Source: Paractinoplanes deccanensis
Lineage (GTDB): Bacteria > Actinomycetota > Actinomycetes > Mycobacteriales > Micromonosporaceae
DNA: 64,000 nt
Direction: 5' to 3'
Assembly: GCF_016862115.1 (NCBI RefSeq)
Contig: NZ_BOMI01000021.1
Location: forward strand, 186,001 to 250,000
The position numbers and the translations under genes are program-made. The notes below the pieces were generated by a model. It was not told the origin of the DNA. It made no database searches and saw nothing but the letters and a program-made list of their open reading frames with translations. Of this stretch, positions 53,638-61,794 are shown piece by piece; the stretch's first letter is position 1, and each line of letters begins with the position of its first letter.

Positions 53638-56259
53638 CGGCAGCCGGGGCCCGTGGCCGGGCGGTGGCGTCACCGTCGGCGTGCGGCCGTCGCTGCCCTG
53701 CGCGGCGATCCGGTCGTACGCGTCGAGGATCAGCTGTTTGGTGCGGTAGGTGCCGTGCGCCGCGATGTCCTTGCGCCGCACGATCGGGAAGGTCTCCATG
53801 ATGTACGCGGCGTCGTCGCGGGAGGCGCCGTAGAGGTGCAGGAACAGCGCGTCCAGCTCGGCCCGGAGCAGCTCGCGCCGGGCGTCGTCGCGGACGAACG
53901 GGGCGCCCGTGTCGCCGAGGTCGGTGGCGAGGCCGGCCAGGTCGGCGGCGGTGTAGCACAGCTCCAGCACGCGCGGCAGGATGAAGTCGCCGTGCCGGCT
54001 CAGCGTTTCGGGGGTGGGCACCGGGATCTGCTCGAGGATGAAGAAGTTGAGGTTGGCGCCGGCCGCCTTCTGCCGGACGATGTAGTCGCAGACGAAGCTG
54101 CTCAGGGCCGCGAGCAGCAGCGCGGGACGGTCCGTGAGGATCACCGGCATGCTGTTGCCGACGCCGGCGAGCGGGAGGGCCGAGGCGATCAGCGACCGTT
54201 CGTCGGTGCTGCGGCAGACGTTGCGGTAGCCGAGCAGCCACGGGTCCCGGCGGCGCACGGCGGACGACGCGATCCAGTAGCGGGGGAGCGCGACCCACCG
54301 GTGGTCGTAGTGGCGCACCATCTTGCCCTCGTAGAGCGGGAGCATGCGCTCGCCGTCCCGGTGAAAGACGGTGCCGTCCAAGGTCCAGCCCGCCGCCTCC
54401 AACTCCTCGCGCCGGTGGAACAGCCGCGAGTCGTTCGTCATGTCGAACATCCGCAGGAACGACACGGTCCACGCCTCGGCGAGCACGGGCAGGCGGCGGT
54501 AGATCCGCAGGGTCAGCTCCGCGTCGTGCCGGCCGCGAAAGACGGGGCTGGTTCCGGTACGGGGATTGAGCAGCTGAATCTCGCCGGGGGTGAGGGTGAA
54601 CCGGCGCGCCGGATCGGCCAGCTCGGCGGGGTCGCGGAGGAAGAACGCGAAGTCGGCGGCCGCCTCGCGCGACGCCCGGCCGGCGAGCGACAGCAGCGCG
54701 AACTTGAACGAGCGGTGCACCCCGGCGAACAGCGGCGCCGAGTTCTCGAAGTCGTGCAGCGCGACGAGGGCGCCCCGCCGCACGAGGTCCTGGAAGAAGA
54801 ACCGGGTGGTCGCGTCGGTCGCGATGCCGGTCGGCACGATCAGGCCGAGGCGCCCGTCGTCGGCCACCAGCGTGCGCCCGGTCTCGGCGAACACGGCGTA
54901 CGTGTTGATGTCGCCCCGCCCGGTCAGCGGGTTGCGGCCGGAGTCGCGCAGGAAGCGGCTCACGCCCTCCGCCTTGCGCTTGGCCGCCTCGTACTCGGCG
55001 TGCAGCTCCCGCCGGGCCGGGTCCTCGCGCAGCGCCGCGATGAGCCGCTTGCGGGCGGTGGCGGTGCCCGCGGTGGCGATGGCGGCGTCGCGCTGGGCGA
55101 AGAACTCCTGCTCCTGGAGCTTGATGCGCTCCCACGGCGGGTTGCCGACCAGGCACGAGAAGCCGCCGGCCGCGAACACCTCGGGGAACTCCAGGTGCCA
55201 GTGGAAGAAGGCGTGCTCGTCGCGGGTCCCGCCGGTCAGCGCCGCGCACCAGGCGTCCGCCTCGTCGCGGGTGCCGTGCGGCAGCACGTCCGGGGTGGCG
55301 CCGACCAGCGCGTTGCCGTGCCGGAGGTGGCCGTCGAGGGAGCTCAGCGGCCGGCCCGGCTCGGCCGCCTCCAGCCACAGCGCGATCTTGGCCAGCTCGA
55401 CGGCCATCGGGTCGAGGTCCACGCCGTACAGGCACCGGCCGACCACCTCGCGCAGGGCGGCGCCGACGGCCTCCGGCGACGGGTCCGGACCGCGCGCGGC
55501 GGCGACCCGCCGGGCGATGCGCCGGGCCGCGGCGACCAGGAAGTGTCCCGAGCCGCAGGCCGGATCGCAGACGGTCACCGCCAGCAGCGCGGCGTCCGCC
55601 CGCTCGGGGGCGGCGCGCTTGACCACCTCGTCCAGCAGCGGCTCCAGCGTCGCGTCGAGCAGCGCCTCCACCAGGGACGACGGCGTGTAGTACGACCCGC
55701 TGATCTTGCGGTTGTTGCCGGCGATGGCGACCAGCTCGAACGTACGGCCCGCCGCGTCGAGCCGGGGGACCAGCCCGAGCAGCGACTCGTACGCGGAGCC
55801 CAGCTCGTCCGCGCCGAGACCGCGGAAGTCGCGGACCGCGGTGAGATGCCCGACGGCCGTCAGCAGGTCCTCGTCGTCGAGCGCCGGGCCCGGCAGCGCG
55901 CCGTCGAAGATCCCGCCGAGCCCGGGAAGGCCCAGCTCGGGACGGCCGCCGGGGTCGCCCAGCGCGGTCAGCACGGCGGTGAGCGAGCGATACAGACCGG
56001 CCTGCGCGGTGCCGCGGCGCAGGCGCGCCGTCGAGTAGTGCCGCGCGTACCGTTCCCGGGCCCGCCGGCCGGTGCCGGGCGCATGGAGGACGTCGCGGTC
56101 CTCGGCCACGAAGAGGAACAGCAGCTGGTAGACCAGCCGCAGCAGCGCCACCGGATCGAGGCGGTGCCCCGGCTGCCGCAGGAAGCCGGCCGCCAGCGCC
56201 ACGACGGCCTTGCGGACGCCCTCGGCCAGCTGCTCCGGCCTGCGCGACGGTGGGGGCAC
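53632..56259 (-). CDS. Eco57I-like adenine-specific DNA methyltransferase
   Basis: 875 residues. The SAM motif DPACGSGHFLVAAARR lies near 232 and the catalytic NPPWE near 371, the N6-adenine signature. The N-terminal 200 residues are helical and the C-terminal ~400 residues carry the target-recognition region. No PD-(D/E)XK nuclease motif is obvious by eye, and no restriction gene, PglZ or helicase lies nearby, so it could be a solitary methyltransferase or a type IIG-like enzyme. GTG 56259 is the predicted start, five bases after the CPBP gene stop. The two may be co-transcribed by chance. Confidence 0.87.
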   Translation of the reverse strand: MPPPSRRPEQLAEGVRKAVVALAAGFLRQPGHRLDPVALLRLVYQLLFLFVAEDRDVLHAPGTGRRARERYARHYSTARLRRGTAQAGLYRSLTAVLTALGDPGGRPELGLPGLGGIFDGALPGPALDDEDLLTAVGHLTAVRDFRGLGADELGSAYESLLGLVPRLDAAGRTFELVAIAGNNRKISGSYYTPSSLVEALLDATLEPLLDEVVKRAAPERADAALLAVTVCDPACGSGHFLVAAARRIARRVAAARGPDPSPEAVGAALREVVGRCLYGVDLDPMAVELAKIALWLEAAEPGRPLSSLDGHLRHGNALVGATPDVLPHGTRDEADAWCAALTGGTRDEHAFFHWHLEFPEVFAAGGFSCLVGNPPWERIKLQEQEFFAQRDAAIATAGTATARKRLIAALREDPARRELHAEYEAAKRKAEGVSRFLRDSGRNPLTGRGDINTYAVFAETGRTLVADDGRLGLIVPTGIATDATTRFFFQDLVRRGALVALHDFENSAPLFAGVHRSFKFALLSLAGRASREAAADFAFFLRDPAELADPARRFTLTPGEIQLLNPRTGTSPVFRGRHDAELTLRIYRRLPVLAEAWTVSFLRMFDMTNDSRLFHRREELEAAGWTLDGTVFHRDGERMLPLYEGKMVRHYDHRWVALPRYWIASSAVRRRDPWLLGYRNVCRSTDERSLIASALPLAGVGNSMPVILTDRPALLLAALSSFVCDYIVRQKAAGANLNFFILEQIPVPTPETLSRHGDFILPRVLELCYTAADLAGLATDLGDTGAPFVRDDARRELLRAELDALFLHLYGASRDDAAYIMETFPIVRRKDIAAHGTYRTKQLILDAYDRIAAQGSDGRTPTVTPPPGHGPRLPS

Positions 56260-56264
56260 AGAGA

Positions 56265-57008
56265 TCAGGCCAGGCGCAGGGCGGCCAGCGCGGTGCCGAC
56301 CAGCACCCCGAGTCCGTTCGTGGCCCAGTGCAGGGCCGCGGCGGCCAGCAGGCTCCCGCTGCGGCGGCGCAGCTCGCAGAGGAGCAGGCCGGCGACGGCG
56401 GTGAAGGCGATGGCGCCCAGGACGGCCAGCACCTGGCCGGTGAGGCTGGCGCCGACGGCGGCCCGCACCGCCTGGTTGGCCTCGTTGAGGCGCAGCGACG
56501 GCAGGATGTGCCAGAAGCCGAAGAGGACCGACGACGTGATGCTCGCCAGGACCGCGCCGCGGTGGCGGCTCATCAGGCCCAGCAGGACGCCGCGGAAGGC
56601 GACCTCCTCGAGCAGGACGGTGCCGAGCGGGACCACGATGAACGCGGTGAGCAGGGCCGCGCCGGGGTGCAGGTGGTAGCGGGCGTCGAGGAACGCCGAG
56701 CGGGTCAGCGGCAGGGCGGCGCCGATCGCGTAGACGGCGGCCACGGCGAGCACGGCGCCGACCGCGTACTTCAGGCCGGGCAGCAGCGTGCGGCGGGACA
56801 GGCCCAGGTCGTGCCAGGTGAGGCCCACCCGGCGGGCCAGGAGCACGAGGCCGAGCGCGACGACCGGGCCGGCGACCAGGCCGGTGTGCCGCGGGCCGTA
56901 CTTGTCGGCGACGTTGACCGCGGCGAGGATCAGGACGACCGCGCCCAGCAGCAGCAGGAGGCGCCGGCGCGCGGCGACCGGGGGATGAGGGGTGACGGAG
57001 GAAGACAT
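56265..57008 (-). CDS. CPBP-family intramembrane glutamic protease
   Basis: 247 residues with about seven transmembrane helices. The three conserved motifs of the CAAX protease/bacteriocin-processing family are present: EEVAFRG (EExxxR), FGFWH and HWATN. These enzymes cleave membrane or prenylated proteins and are often linked to bacteriocin immunity. Here there is no bacteriocin gene nearby. The start is placed at ATG 57008 (MSSSV) although it lacks a clear ribosome site. Confidence 0.88.
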   Translation of the reverse strand: MSSSVTPHPPVAARRRLLLLLGAVVLILAAVNVADKYGPRHTGLVAGPVVALGLVLLARRVGLTWHDLGLSRRTLLPGLKYAVGAVLAVAAVYAIGAALPLTRSAFLDARYHLHPGAALLTAFIVVPLGTVLLEEVAFRGVLLGLMSRHRGAVLASITSSVLFGFWHILPSLRLNEANQAVRAAVGASLTGQVLAVLGAIAFTAVAGLLLCELRRRSGSLLAAAALHWATNGLGVLVGTALAALRLA

Positions 57009-57039
57009 CGGGGCGGAAGCGTACCCAGGAAAAAGCGGA

Positions 57040-57270
57040 TCATACGAACGGCTCGGCCTCGCGTGGTGCCGGATCGGCGGCCGTGCGCACATGAGCTCCC
57101 TCACATTGGACGGCGAGCATCAGGCAGGAGCGGACCGTCTCGCCACCGACCGTGACCGCGCACGTGCCGCAGGTGCCCTCGTAGCAGCCGCGGCGGCACA
57201 GCACGTCCGCCAGGGTGTGCAGCGCGTCGACTTCCCGGGCCTGGCGACGCCCGTCGATCGTCAGGGTCAC
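57040..57270 (-). CDS. Short [2Fe-2S] ferredoxin-like protein (truncated molybdenum hydroxylase small subunit)
   Basis: 76 residues. The cluster motif CYEGTCGTC, plus Cys in VRSC, matches the plant-type [2Fe-2S] domain of CoxS/XdhC-type small subunits. The usual second half, a four-helix domain with another cluster (CxxC...CxC), is absent. The protein is therefore about half the normal 150-165 residues. GTG 57270 overlaps the FAD-subunit stop by GTGA; GTG 57276 is an alternative. It is likely an electron carrier for the FAD subunit, or a remnant. Confidence 0.8.
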   Translation of the reverse strand: MTLTIDGRRQAREVDALHTLADVLCRRGCYEGTCGTCAVTVGGETVRSCLMLAVQCEGAHVRTAADPAPREAEPFV

Positions 57271-58097
57271 CCGCACGTGGTCCCCCGCCCTTCCCGCGCC
57301 TGGGTCAGGGCCCGCCGGGTCATGACCTGGATCGCCCGTTGCCGGTCGGCGTCCGGCACCTCCCGCGCGGCGGCCCGCGCGGCCTCGGTGATCGCCGTGT
57401 CCGAGAACGCCGTGCCGATCAGGGCCCGCTCGGCCGCGCGCGCCCGCACCGGGCACGGCCCGGCGTTGACCAGGCCGATCGCGGCCGCGGTGACCAGGCC
57501 GTCGGTCACCGTGACGGCGGCCATCGCGGCCGCGTCGGCCCAGATGCCCGGCCCGCGGCGGTCCTCGGCGTAGCCGGCGCCGGTGCCGGGCGGCAGCAGC
57601 GGCAGGCGCACCTCGGCGAGCAGCTCGTCGGGCCGCCGGGCGGTCGTGCCCGGCCCGGTGAAGAACCGCTCCACCGGCACCGTGCGGCACCCGTCCGGCC
57701 CGCGCAGGGACAGCGTGGCGCCGAGGATCAGCGCCACGACCGGCCACTCGGCCGCCGGATGCGCGTACGCCAGACTGCCCAGCATCGTGCCGCGCGCCCG
57801 GATCGGCGGGTGGCCGATGTGCCGGACGACGACCCGCAGCAGGTCGCCGAGGGCCCCGGCGACGGCGCCCGACTCGAACATGCGGTGCCGCACCAGCGGG
57901 CCCACCCGCAGCGCGCCGCCGTCCTCCCGGAGCACGTCGAACTCCGCGACACGGTTGATGTCGACGACGCGGCGCGGGTGAACGTTCTGCCTCGCCATCT
58001 CGAGGACCAGGCTCTGGCCGCCGGCGAGCACGCAGGTGCGCCCGTCGGCCAGAGCGGTCAGGACCTCGGTGACGGTGGTGGCGGGGATGTACTCCAC
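57267..58097 (-). CDS. FAD-binding subunit of a molybdenum hydroxylase-like enzyme (CoxM/CutM type)
   Basis: 276 residues. FAD-binding motifs CVLAGGQSL near residue 25 and IRARGTMLGSLAYAHPAAEWP-type segment (about 97-117) are characteristic of medium subunits of CO dehydrogenase/xanthine oxidase-type enzymes. It pairs by GTGA overlap with the short [2Fe-2S] gene, but no large molybdopterin subunit or XdhC maturation gene is in the window. GTG 58097 has GGAGG five bases upstream. Either the large subunit is elsewhere or the pair works as a small flavin reductase. Confidence 0.87.
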   Translation of the reverse strand: MEYIPATTVTEVLTALADGRTCVLAGGQSLVLEMARQNVHPRRVVDINRVAEFDVLREDGGALRVGPLVRHRMFESGAVAGALGDLLRVVVRHIGHPPIRARGTMLGSLAYAHPAAEWPVVALILGATLSLRGPDGCRTVPVERFFTGPGTTARRPDELLAEVRLPLLPPGTGAGYAEDRRGPGIWADAAAMAAVTVTDGLVTAAAIGLVNAGPCPVRARAAERALIGTAFSDTAITEAARAAAREVPDADRQRAIQVMTRRALTQAREGRGTTCG

Positions 58098-58106
58098 GGC
58101 CCCTCC

Positions 58107-58140
58107 CGGTAACGGAGACAGGGCACATAGTGCCGGTAAC
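58107..58140. promoter_or_regulatory. Operator-like direct repeat around a palindrome
   Basis: CCGGTAAC occurs at 58107-58114 and 58133-58140, flanking GGCACATAGTGCC (58122-58134), a 5-bp-arm palindrome with ATA centre. The element lies 10-43 bases upstream of the FAD-subunit start and includes a TATGTG-like -10 on the minus strand. It is a candidate regulator site. Confidence 0.4.
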
Positions 58141-58161
58141 GCTTGACCGCCGACAACCTTT

Positions 58162-58177
58162 CCACCCGTACGGGTGG
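58162..58177 (-). terminator. Perfect 16-bp palindrome after the fasciclin gene
   Basis: CCACCCGTACGGGTGG lies 16 bases after the fasciclin stop and is followed on the minus strand by AAAGG. It may be a transcription terminator for the fasciclin gene, or an operator for the FAD-subunit gene downstream. Confidence 0.45.
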
Positions 58178-58192
58178 GGCCGGGAGCGCTCG

Positions 58193-58813
58193 TCAGGGCA
58201 GGTCGGCCGGGCGGAGAACGCGGTCGACGCCGTGGCCGATCTGGCGGTTGCCCTTGTTGATGTCGAACCTGACCACCCGCGGGTTCCGGTCGTCACGGTC
58301 GGCGTCGACCAGGGTGACCCGCCACCACGACACGTCGACCTTCACCGCGGAGCCGGCCGCGGTCTTCAGCGAGGCACCATCGGCCTTGTACGCCGCCTTG
58401 CGGTCGATCGTGGCACCGGGCACCACGTGGTAGAGCAGGACCGACTCGACGGTGCCGATGCCCAGCCCGGCGACCGCGGTGAACGCCTGCTGCTCGCCCG
58501 GCAGCCGCTTGCTCTTGCGCAGGTCGGCGACGAGCAACTGGAACGCGCGGTCGTTCGGCAGGAACGCGGTCAGCCGGGTCTTGCCGTCGGTGAGCACCTT
58601 GACCGGGCTGGACGGCTTCGCCTTGAGCACGGCGAGCACGGCGGAACGCAGGATGTCGTAGTCGTGCCCGTTGCGGTCGAAGCCGGCCTTGCCGGCCGTC
58701 AGCACCGAGGCGAGCGACCTGGTGCCGGTGCCGTGCGCGGAGGCCGGCGCGGCGGCGAGCATCGAGGTGGTGAGGGCCGCGGTCGCGACGGCGGCGGCTC
58801 GGGTGAATCTCAT
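58193..58813 (-). CDS. Secreted fasciclin-domain protein
   Basis: 206 residues. The signal peptide ends at APASAHG. A single fasciclin (FAS1) domain shows TRLTAFLPNDRAF and ESVLLYHVVPGATI, the H1 and H2 boxes. Its closest well-known counterparts in layout are mycobacterial MPT70/MPT83, which are controlled by SigK. AAAGGA precedes ATG 58813. A SigK-like promoter (GCATCC-N17-CGAA) lies 55 bases upstream and links it to the adjacent sigma/anti-sigma pair. It is probably a cell-surface adhesion protein. Confidence 0.92.
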   Translation of the reverse strand: MRFTRAAAVATAALTTSMLAAAPASAHGTGTRSLASVLTAGKAGFDRNGHDYDILRSAVLAVLKAKPSSPVKVLTDGKTRLTAFLPNDRAFQLLVADLRKSKRLPGEQQAFTAVAGLGIGTVESVLLYHVVPGATIDRKAAYKADGASLKTAAGSAVKVDVSWWRVTLVDADRDDRNPRVVRFDINKGNRQIGHGVDRVLRPADLP

Positions 58814-58865
58814 CGTCGTGCGTCCTTTCGAGTACGGGGTGGCGGCATCGTTGCCACCACCCCGT

Positions 58866-58894
58866 TCTTCGCTCGCACCGCCCCCGGCGGATGC
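58866..58894 (-). promoter_or_regulatory. SigK-like promoter of the fasciclin gene
   Basis: Minus strand GCATCC (58894-58889), 17 bases, CGAAGA (58871-58866). It is identical in layout to the promoter ahead of the sigma gene, sharing the additional block GCCGGGGGC in the spacer and GAG before CGAA. The distance to the start codon is about 53 bases. Confidence 0.75.
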
Positions 58895-58896
58895 AC

Positions 58897-59577
58897 TCAG
58901 GACGTCAAAGTCCCCCGCAACAGGCTGCGGCCCGAATGGGCGGCGTCCCCGTCGTGCGGCTCGTCGCTGATGTCGACGAGCCGGTAGCGGTTGAGGTCGG
59001 TGCCGGGCGGCACCGGCAGCACCACGTCCGGCCTGTCGGTCAGGCTGCCGATCGCCACCATCTTCGTGAGATCGTCCGGATCGATCAGCCACACCTCGTG
59101 GAAACCCGTCGTCAAAGGCAGGTTTCGTACGTCGACGCGCATCTCGCCGTCGGACAGCACCCGCACGGTGCCGCCCGCCGAGGCCGGAACCGTGGCCAGC
59201 GGGGTCAGCGTGGCCCGGGCCGTCACGGACGCCGCCGGTGGCCGCGACACCAGATAGGCGACCGTGCCGCCGGCCGCGACGACCAGGGCGGCCGCGGCGG
59301 CGAGGACCGGCCGCACCCAGCGGGCCCGGCGCCGGCGCCGGGCGGTGAGGTCGGCGACCGGGGTGATCTCGGCCGCGATCGCCCGCCACACGTGCTCCGG
59401 CGGGGGCGGCAGGTCGCGTACCTCCTGGCTCTCGCCGCCGAGCTCGGCGACCTCCCGCAGGGACGCGAGGTCGAGACGGCAGCCGGCGCACCGCTCCAGG
59501 TGGTCCGACTCGCTCGCGTCCACAGTCTCCTCAGAGAGCGCGAGAAGGACCAGCCGATCGGGATCCAAGTGCTGCAC
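58897..59577 (-). CDS. Membrane-bound zinc-finger anti-sigma factor (RskA-like)
   Basis: 226 residues. The N-terminal anti-sigma domain has the zinc motif HLERCAGC (His26, Cys30, Cys33). A single transmembrane helix follows an Arg-rich stretch at about residues 92-112. The extracytoplasmic part ends in a RskA-type domain (GFHEVWLIDPDD). Regulated proteolysis of such proteins releases the sigma factor. GTG 59577 starts inside the sigma gene, overlapping it by 47 bp, which couples translation of the pair. Confidence 0.9.
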   Translation of the reverse strand: MQHLDPDRLVLLALSEETVDASESDHLERCAGCRLDLASLREVAELGGESQEVRDLPPPPEHVWRAIAAEITPVADLTARRRRRARWVRPVLAAAAALVVAAGGTVAYLVSRPPAASVTARATLTPLATVPASAGGTVRVLSDGEMRVDVRNLPLTTGFHEVWLIDPDDLTKMVAIGSLTDRPDVVLPVPPGTDLNRYRLVDISDEPHDGDAAHSGRSLLRGTLTS

Positions 59578-60109
59578 CGTCCACCTCCCAACGACGTCGC
59601 AGGGTCGCCATTCCACGCCGGATATGGCTCTTGACCGTACCGAGCGGGAGCCCGGTCACGGCCGCTATCTGGGGATGGGTGAGATCGTCGTAGAACGCCA
59701 GCTCGAGCGTGCGCCGCTGATCCTCCGGCAGCCGGCCCAGCTCGTCGGCGACCACCAGCCGGTCGAGCACCCGTTCCGGCGTCTCCGGGCCGCCCGGCGG
59801 GGCGGGCTGCGCCCGTACCGTCTCGGTCACCCGGTCGTCGCGCGCCGCCGACCGCAAGCGGTCGACGGCCTTGCGCCGGGCTATCCCCAGCAGCCAGCCC
59901 AGCATCGTGCCGCGCCGCGGGTCGTACGTGTCCCGCCCGGTCCACGCCGCCACGAACGTCATCTGGGTGACGTCCTCGGCGTCCGCCCGGTTGCCCAGCA
60001 GGCGCTGTGCCAGGTACAGCACGGCGCCGCCGTGACGGTCGTACGCCGTCCGCAGAGCCTTCTCGTCGCCGTCGCGCAACCGCTCGGCGAGCTCGTCGTC
60101 GGAGCTCAT
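59531..60109 (-). CDS. ECF sigma factor, SigK-like (ECF19 type)
   Basis: 192 residues. Region 2 (NRADAEDVTQMTFVAAW, GWLLGIARRKAVDRLR) and region 4 (LPEDQRRTLELAFYDDLTH, GTVKSHIRRGMATLRR) are complete. Association with a RskA-like anti-sigma factor and a fasciclin gene matches the SigK module. Its own promoter, the fasciclin promoter and the DUF4397 promoter share GCATCY-N17-CGAA, close to the mycobacterial SigK consensus CCATCC-N16-17-CGAAT. It is therefore predicted to be autoregulated. Confidence 0.92.
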   Translation of the reverse strand: MSSDDELAERLRDGDEKALRTAYDRHGGAVLYLAQRLLGNRADAEDVTQMTFVAAWTGRDTYDPRRGTMLGWLLGIARRKAVDRLRSAARDDRVTETVRAQPAPPGGPETPERVLDRLVVADELGRLPEDQRRTLELAFYDDLTHPQIAAVTGLPLGTVKSHIRRGMATLRRRWEVDGAALGSRSAGPSRAL

Positions 60110-60142
60110 CGACCTCCCTTCCGCGCATAGGTCCTCTGGAGG

Positions 60143-60171
60143 TGTTCGCTCGGCGGGCCCCCGGCAGATGC
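60143..60171 (-). promoter_or_regulatory. Autoregulatory SigK-like promoter of the sigma gene
   Basis: Minus strand GCATCT (60171-60166), 17 bases, CGAACA (60148-60143), 34 bases from the ATG. Its -35 box overlaps half of the 16-bp palindrome CAGATGCATGCATCTG (60165-60180), which it shares with the opposing promoter. Confidence 0.75.
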
Positions 60172-60173
60172 AT

Positions 60174-60202
60174 GCATCTGTTCGCGGCCTCCCCGGCGAA
60201 GG
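60174..60202 (+). promoter_or_regulatory. SigK-like promoter of the DUF4397/sortase operon
   Basis: Plus strand GCATCT (60174-60179), 17 bases, CGAAGG (60197-60202), 40 bases from the ATG. The -35 boxes of this and the sigma promoter abut back-to-back in a perfect palindrome, so one polymerase-sigma complex may exclude the other. Confidence 0.72.
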
Positions 60203-60242
60203 ACCGGTCGTACGGCATCAACGACCCGTTCGAGGAGCATCG

Positions 60243-61058
60243 ATGACCATTCTGAAGCGTGCGGCCGCGACCGGTGCGGTCGCCCTGATCGCTCTCGGCA
60301 CCGCTGGCTCCGGCCCGGCGTTCGCCGGCGCCCGGGCGAACTCGCAGGTGACGGTCGTGCACGGCATCCCCGGGCAGCCGGTGGACGTCTACGTGAACGG
60401 CGAGAAGACCATCCCGGGCTTCCAGCCGGGCAAGGTCGCCGGCCCGCTGAGCCTGCCGGCCGGGCAGTACGACATCGCGCTGACCAAGCCGGGCGACGCG
60501 GTCGGCAACGCGCTGCTGACCGTCGACGACGCCGAGGTGCCGGGCGGGGCGAACCTGAGCCTGGTCGCCCACCTCACCGGGGACGGCAAGCCGGCGCTCA
60601 CGCCGTTCGCCAACGACACCGGCAAGCTCGCCGCCGGCAAGGCCCGCCTGATCGTGCGGCACACCGCGGCCGCCCCGGCGGTCGACGTCCGGGCGGGCGG
60701 GCAGCCGGTCTTCGAGGACCTGACCAACCCGAAGGAGGCCAAGGCGGACGTGGACGCGGGCACCGTCTCGGCCGACGTGGTGCTGGCCGGCACGCAGACC
60801 CGGGTGCTCGGCCCCGCCGACCTGGACCTGCGCGAGGGCACGGCCACGATCGTCTACGCGGTGGGCTCCGCCGACGACGAGACCCTCGACCTGGTGACCC
60901 AGTCGATCACCGGCCTGCACTCGGCCCCCGGCGGCGTCCCCAGCGGCGACGGCGGCCAGGCCGACCGCGGCGTGTCCCTGCCCTGGTACGGCGTGGGCGG
61001 CGCCGGCATCCTGCTGACCCTGCTCGGCCTGCTCCGCCTGCGGGCCGCGCGCCGGTGA
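60243..61058 (+). CDS. Surface DUF4397 protein with C-terminal membrane anchor
   Basis: 271 residues. The signal peptide (cleavage near FAGA) is followed by DUF4397 strands (VTVVHGIPGQPVDVYVNG and the repeat RLIVRHTAAAPAVDVRAGG). A short linker leads to a C-terminal transmembrane helix and RAARR tail (about 250-271). GAGGAG lies six bases upstream of ATG. The GTGA overlap with the class F sortase gene shows coupling, a common pairing in actinobacteria. The tail lacks a clear LPXTG motif, so a sortase substrate role is uncertain. Confidence 0.9.
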   Translation: MTILKRAAATGAVALIALGTAGSGPAFAGARANSQVTVVHGIPGQPVDVYVNGEKTIPGFQPGKVAGPLSLPAGQYDIALTKPGDAVGNALLTVDDAEVPGGANLSLVAHLTGDGKPALTPFANDTGKLAAGKARLIVRHTAAAPAVDVRAGGQPVFEDLTNPKEAKADVDAGTVSADVVLAGTQTRVLGPADLDLREGTATIVYAVGSADDETLDLVTQSITGLHSAPGGVPSGDGGQADRGVSLPWYGVGGAGILLTLLGLLRLRAARR

Positions 61059-61735
61059 GCAGCACGCGCGGCGCGTCCCGGCCCCGGCCGGGGCGCGCCC
61101 TGCTCCTCACCCTGACGGGCCTGGTCCTCCTGACCGGGTACGGGGCGGCAGCGTGCCGATCGCGGCCGGCGGCCGACTTCGGGTCGCCCCCGGCCTCCCC
61201 GTCCGGCCCGTCCGGCTTGTCCGGCTCGTCCGGTGCGCCCGCGTCCCGCGTCGCGGTGCGGGACGGGAAGCCCGCCACGAAGGCCGCGCCGGACGCCCCG
61301 GCCCGCCTGCGCGTCCCGGCCCTCGGCCTGGACGCCACCGTCGACCCGGTCGGCGTCGACCCGGCGACCGGCGAGTTCGCCGTCCCGCCGAGCGTCGACC
61401 GGGTCGGCTGGTACCGCTACGGCCCCGGCCTCACGGCCCGCACCGGCTCGATCGTCATCGCCGGCCACGTGGACAGCGCCGAGGAGGGCGAGGGCGCCTT
61501 CTTCCGCCTCGGCTCCCTGAAGGCCGGCGACACGATCACGCTCACCGGGCCGGGCGAGCGCACCTTCCGGGTGGTGGCCCGCGAGCGCTACCGCAAGAGC
61601 GCCATCCCCCTGGACAAGTACTTCGCCCGCGACGGCCCCGCCCGCCTCACCCTGATCACCTGCGGCGGCCCCTTCGACGAACGAACAAGGCACTACCGAG
61701 ACAACGTGGTGATCACCGCCGTCCCCAGCCCATGA
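61055..61735 (+). CDS. Class F sortase
   Basis: 226 residues. An N-terminal transmembrane helix (about 14-33) and a Pro/Ser/Gly linker precede a sortase domain (about 80-226). The catalytic His lies in IAGHVDS (about 137), Cys in LITCGG (about 203) and Arg in TRHYRDN. Class F sortases attach or process surface proteins in actinobacteria. GTG 61055 overlaps the DUF4397 stop. The SigK-like promoter upstream of the pair makes this cell-surface operon part of the same envelope regulon. Confidence 0.93.
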   Translation: MSSTRGASRPRPGRALLLTLTGLVLLTGYGAAACRSRPAADFGSPPASPSGPSGLSGSSGAPASRVAVRDGKPATKAAPDAPARLRVPALGLDATVDPVGVDPATGEFAVPPSVDRVGWYRYGPGLTARTGSIVIAGHVDSAEEGEGAFFRLGSLKAGDTITLTGPGERTFRVVARERYRKSAIPLDKYFARDGPARLTLITCGGPFDERTRHYRDNVVITAVPSP

Positions 61736-61753
61736 GCACTCCGAGCGGTGACC

Positions 61754-61788
61754 AGCGGCCCGGCCACCCCACGGTGGGCCGGGCCGCT
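61754..61788. terminator. Hairpin between sortase and penicillin acylase genes
   Basis: AGCGGCCCGGCC pairs with GGCCGGGCCGCT (12 bp) around an 11-base loop that can extend the stem by CACC/GGTG-type pairs. It lies between convergent stop codons and can serve both directions. Confidence 0.78.
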
Positions 61789-61794
61789 GCCGGG

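Noticed and set aside
53632..56259. BREX or DISARM methyltransferase
   Set aside because: No PglZ, BrxL, DrmA/B or large helicase gene accompanies it.
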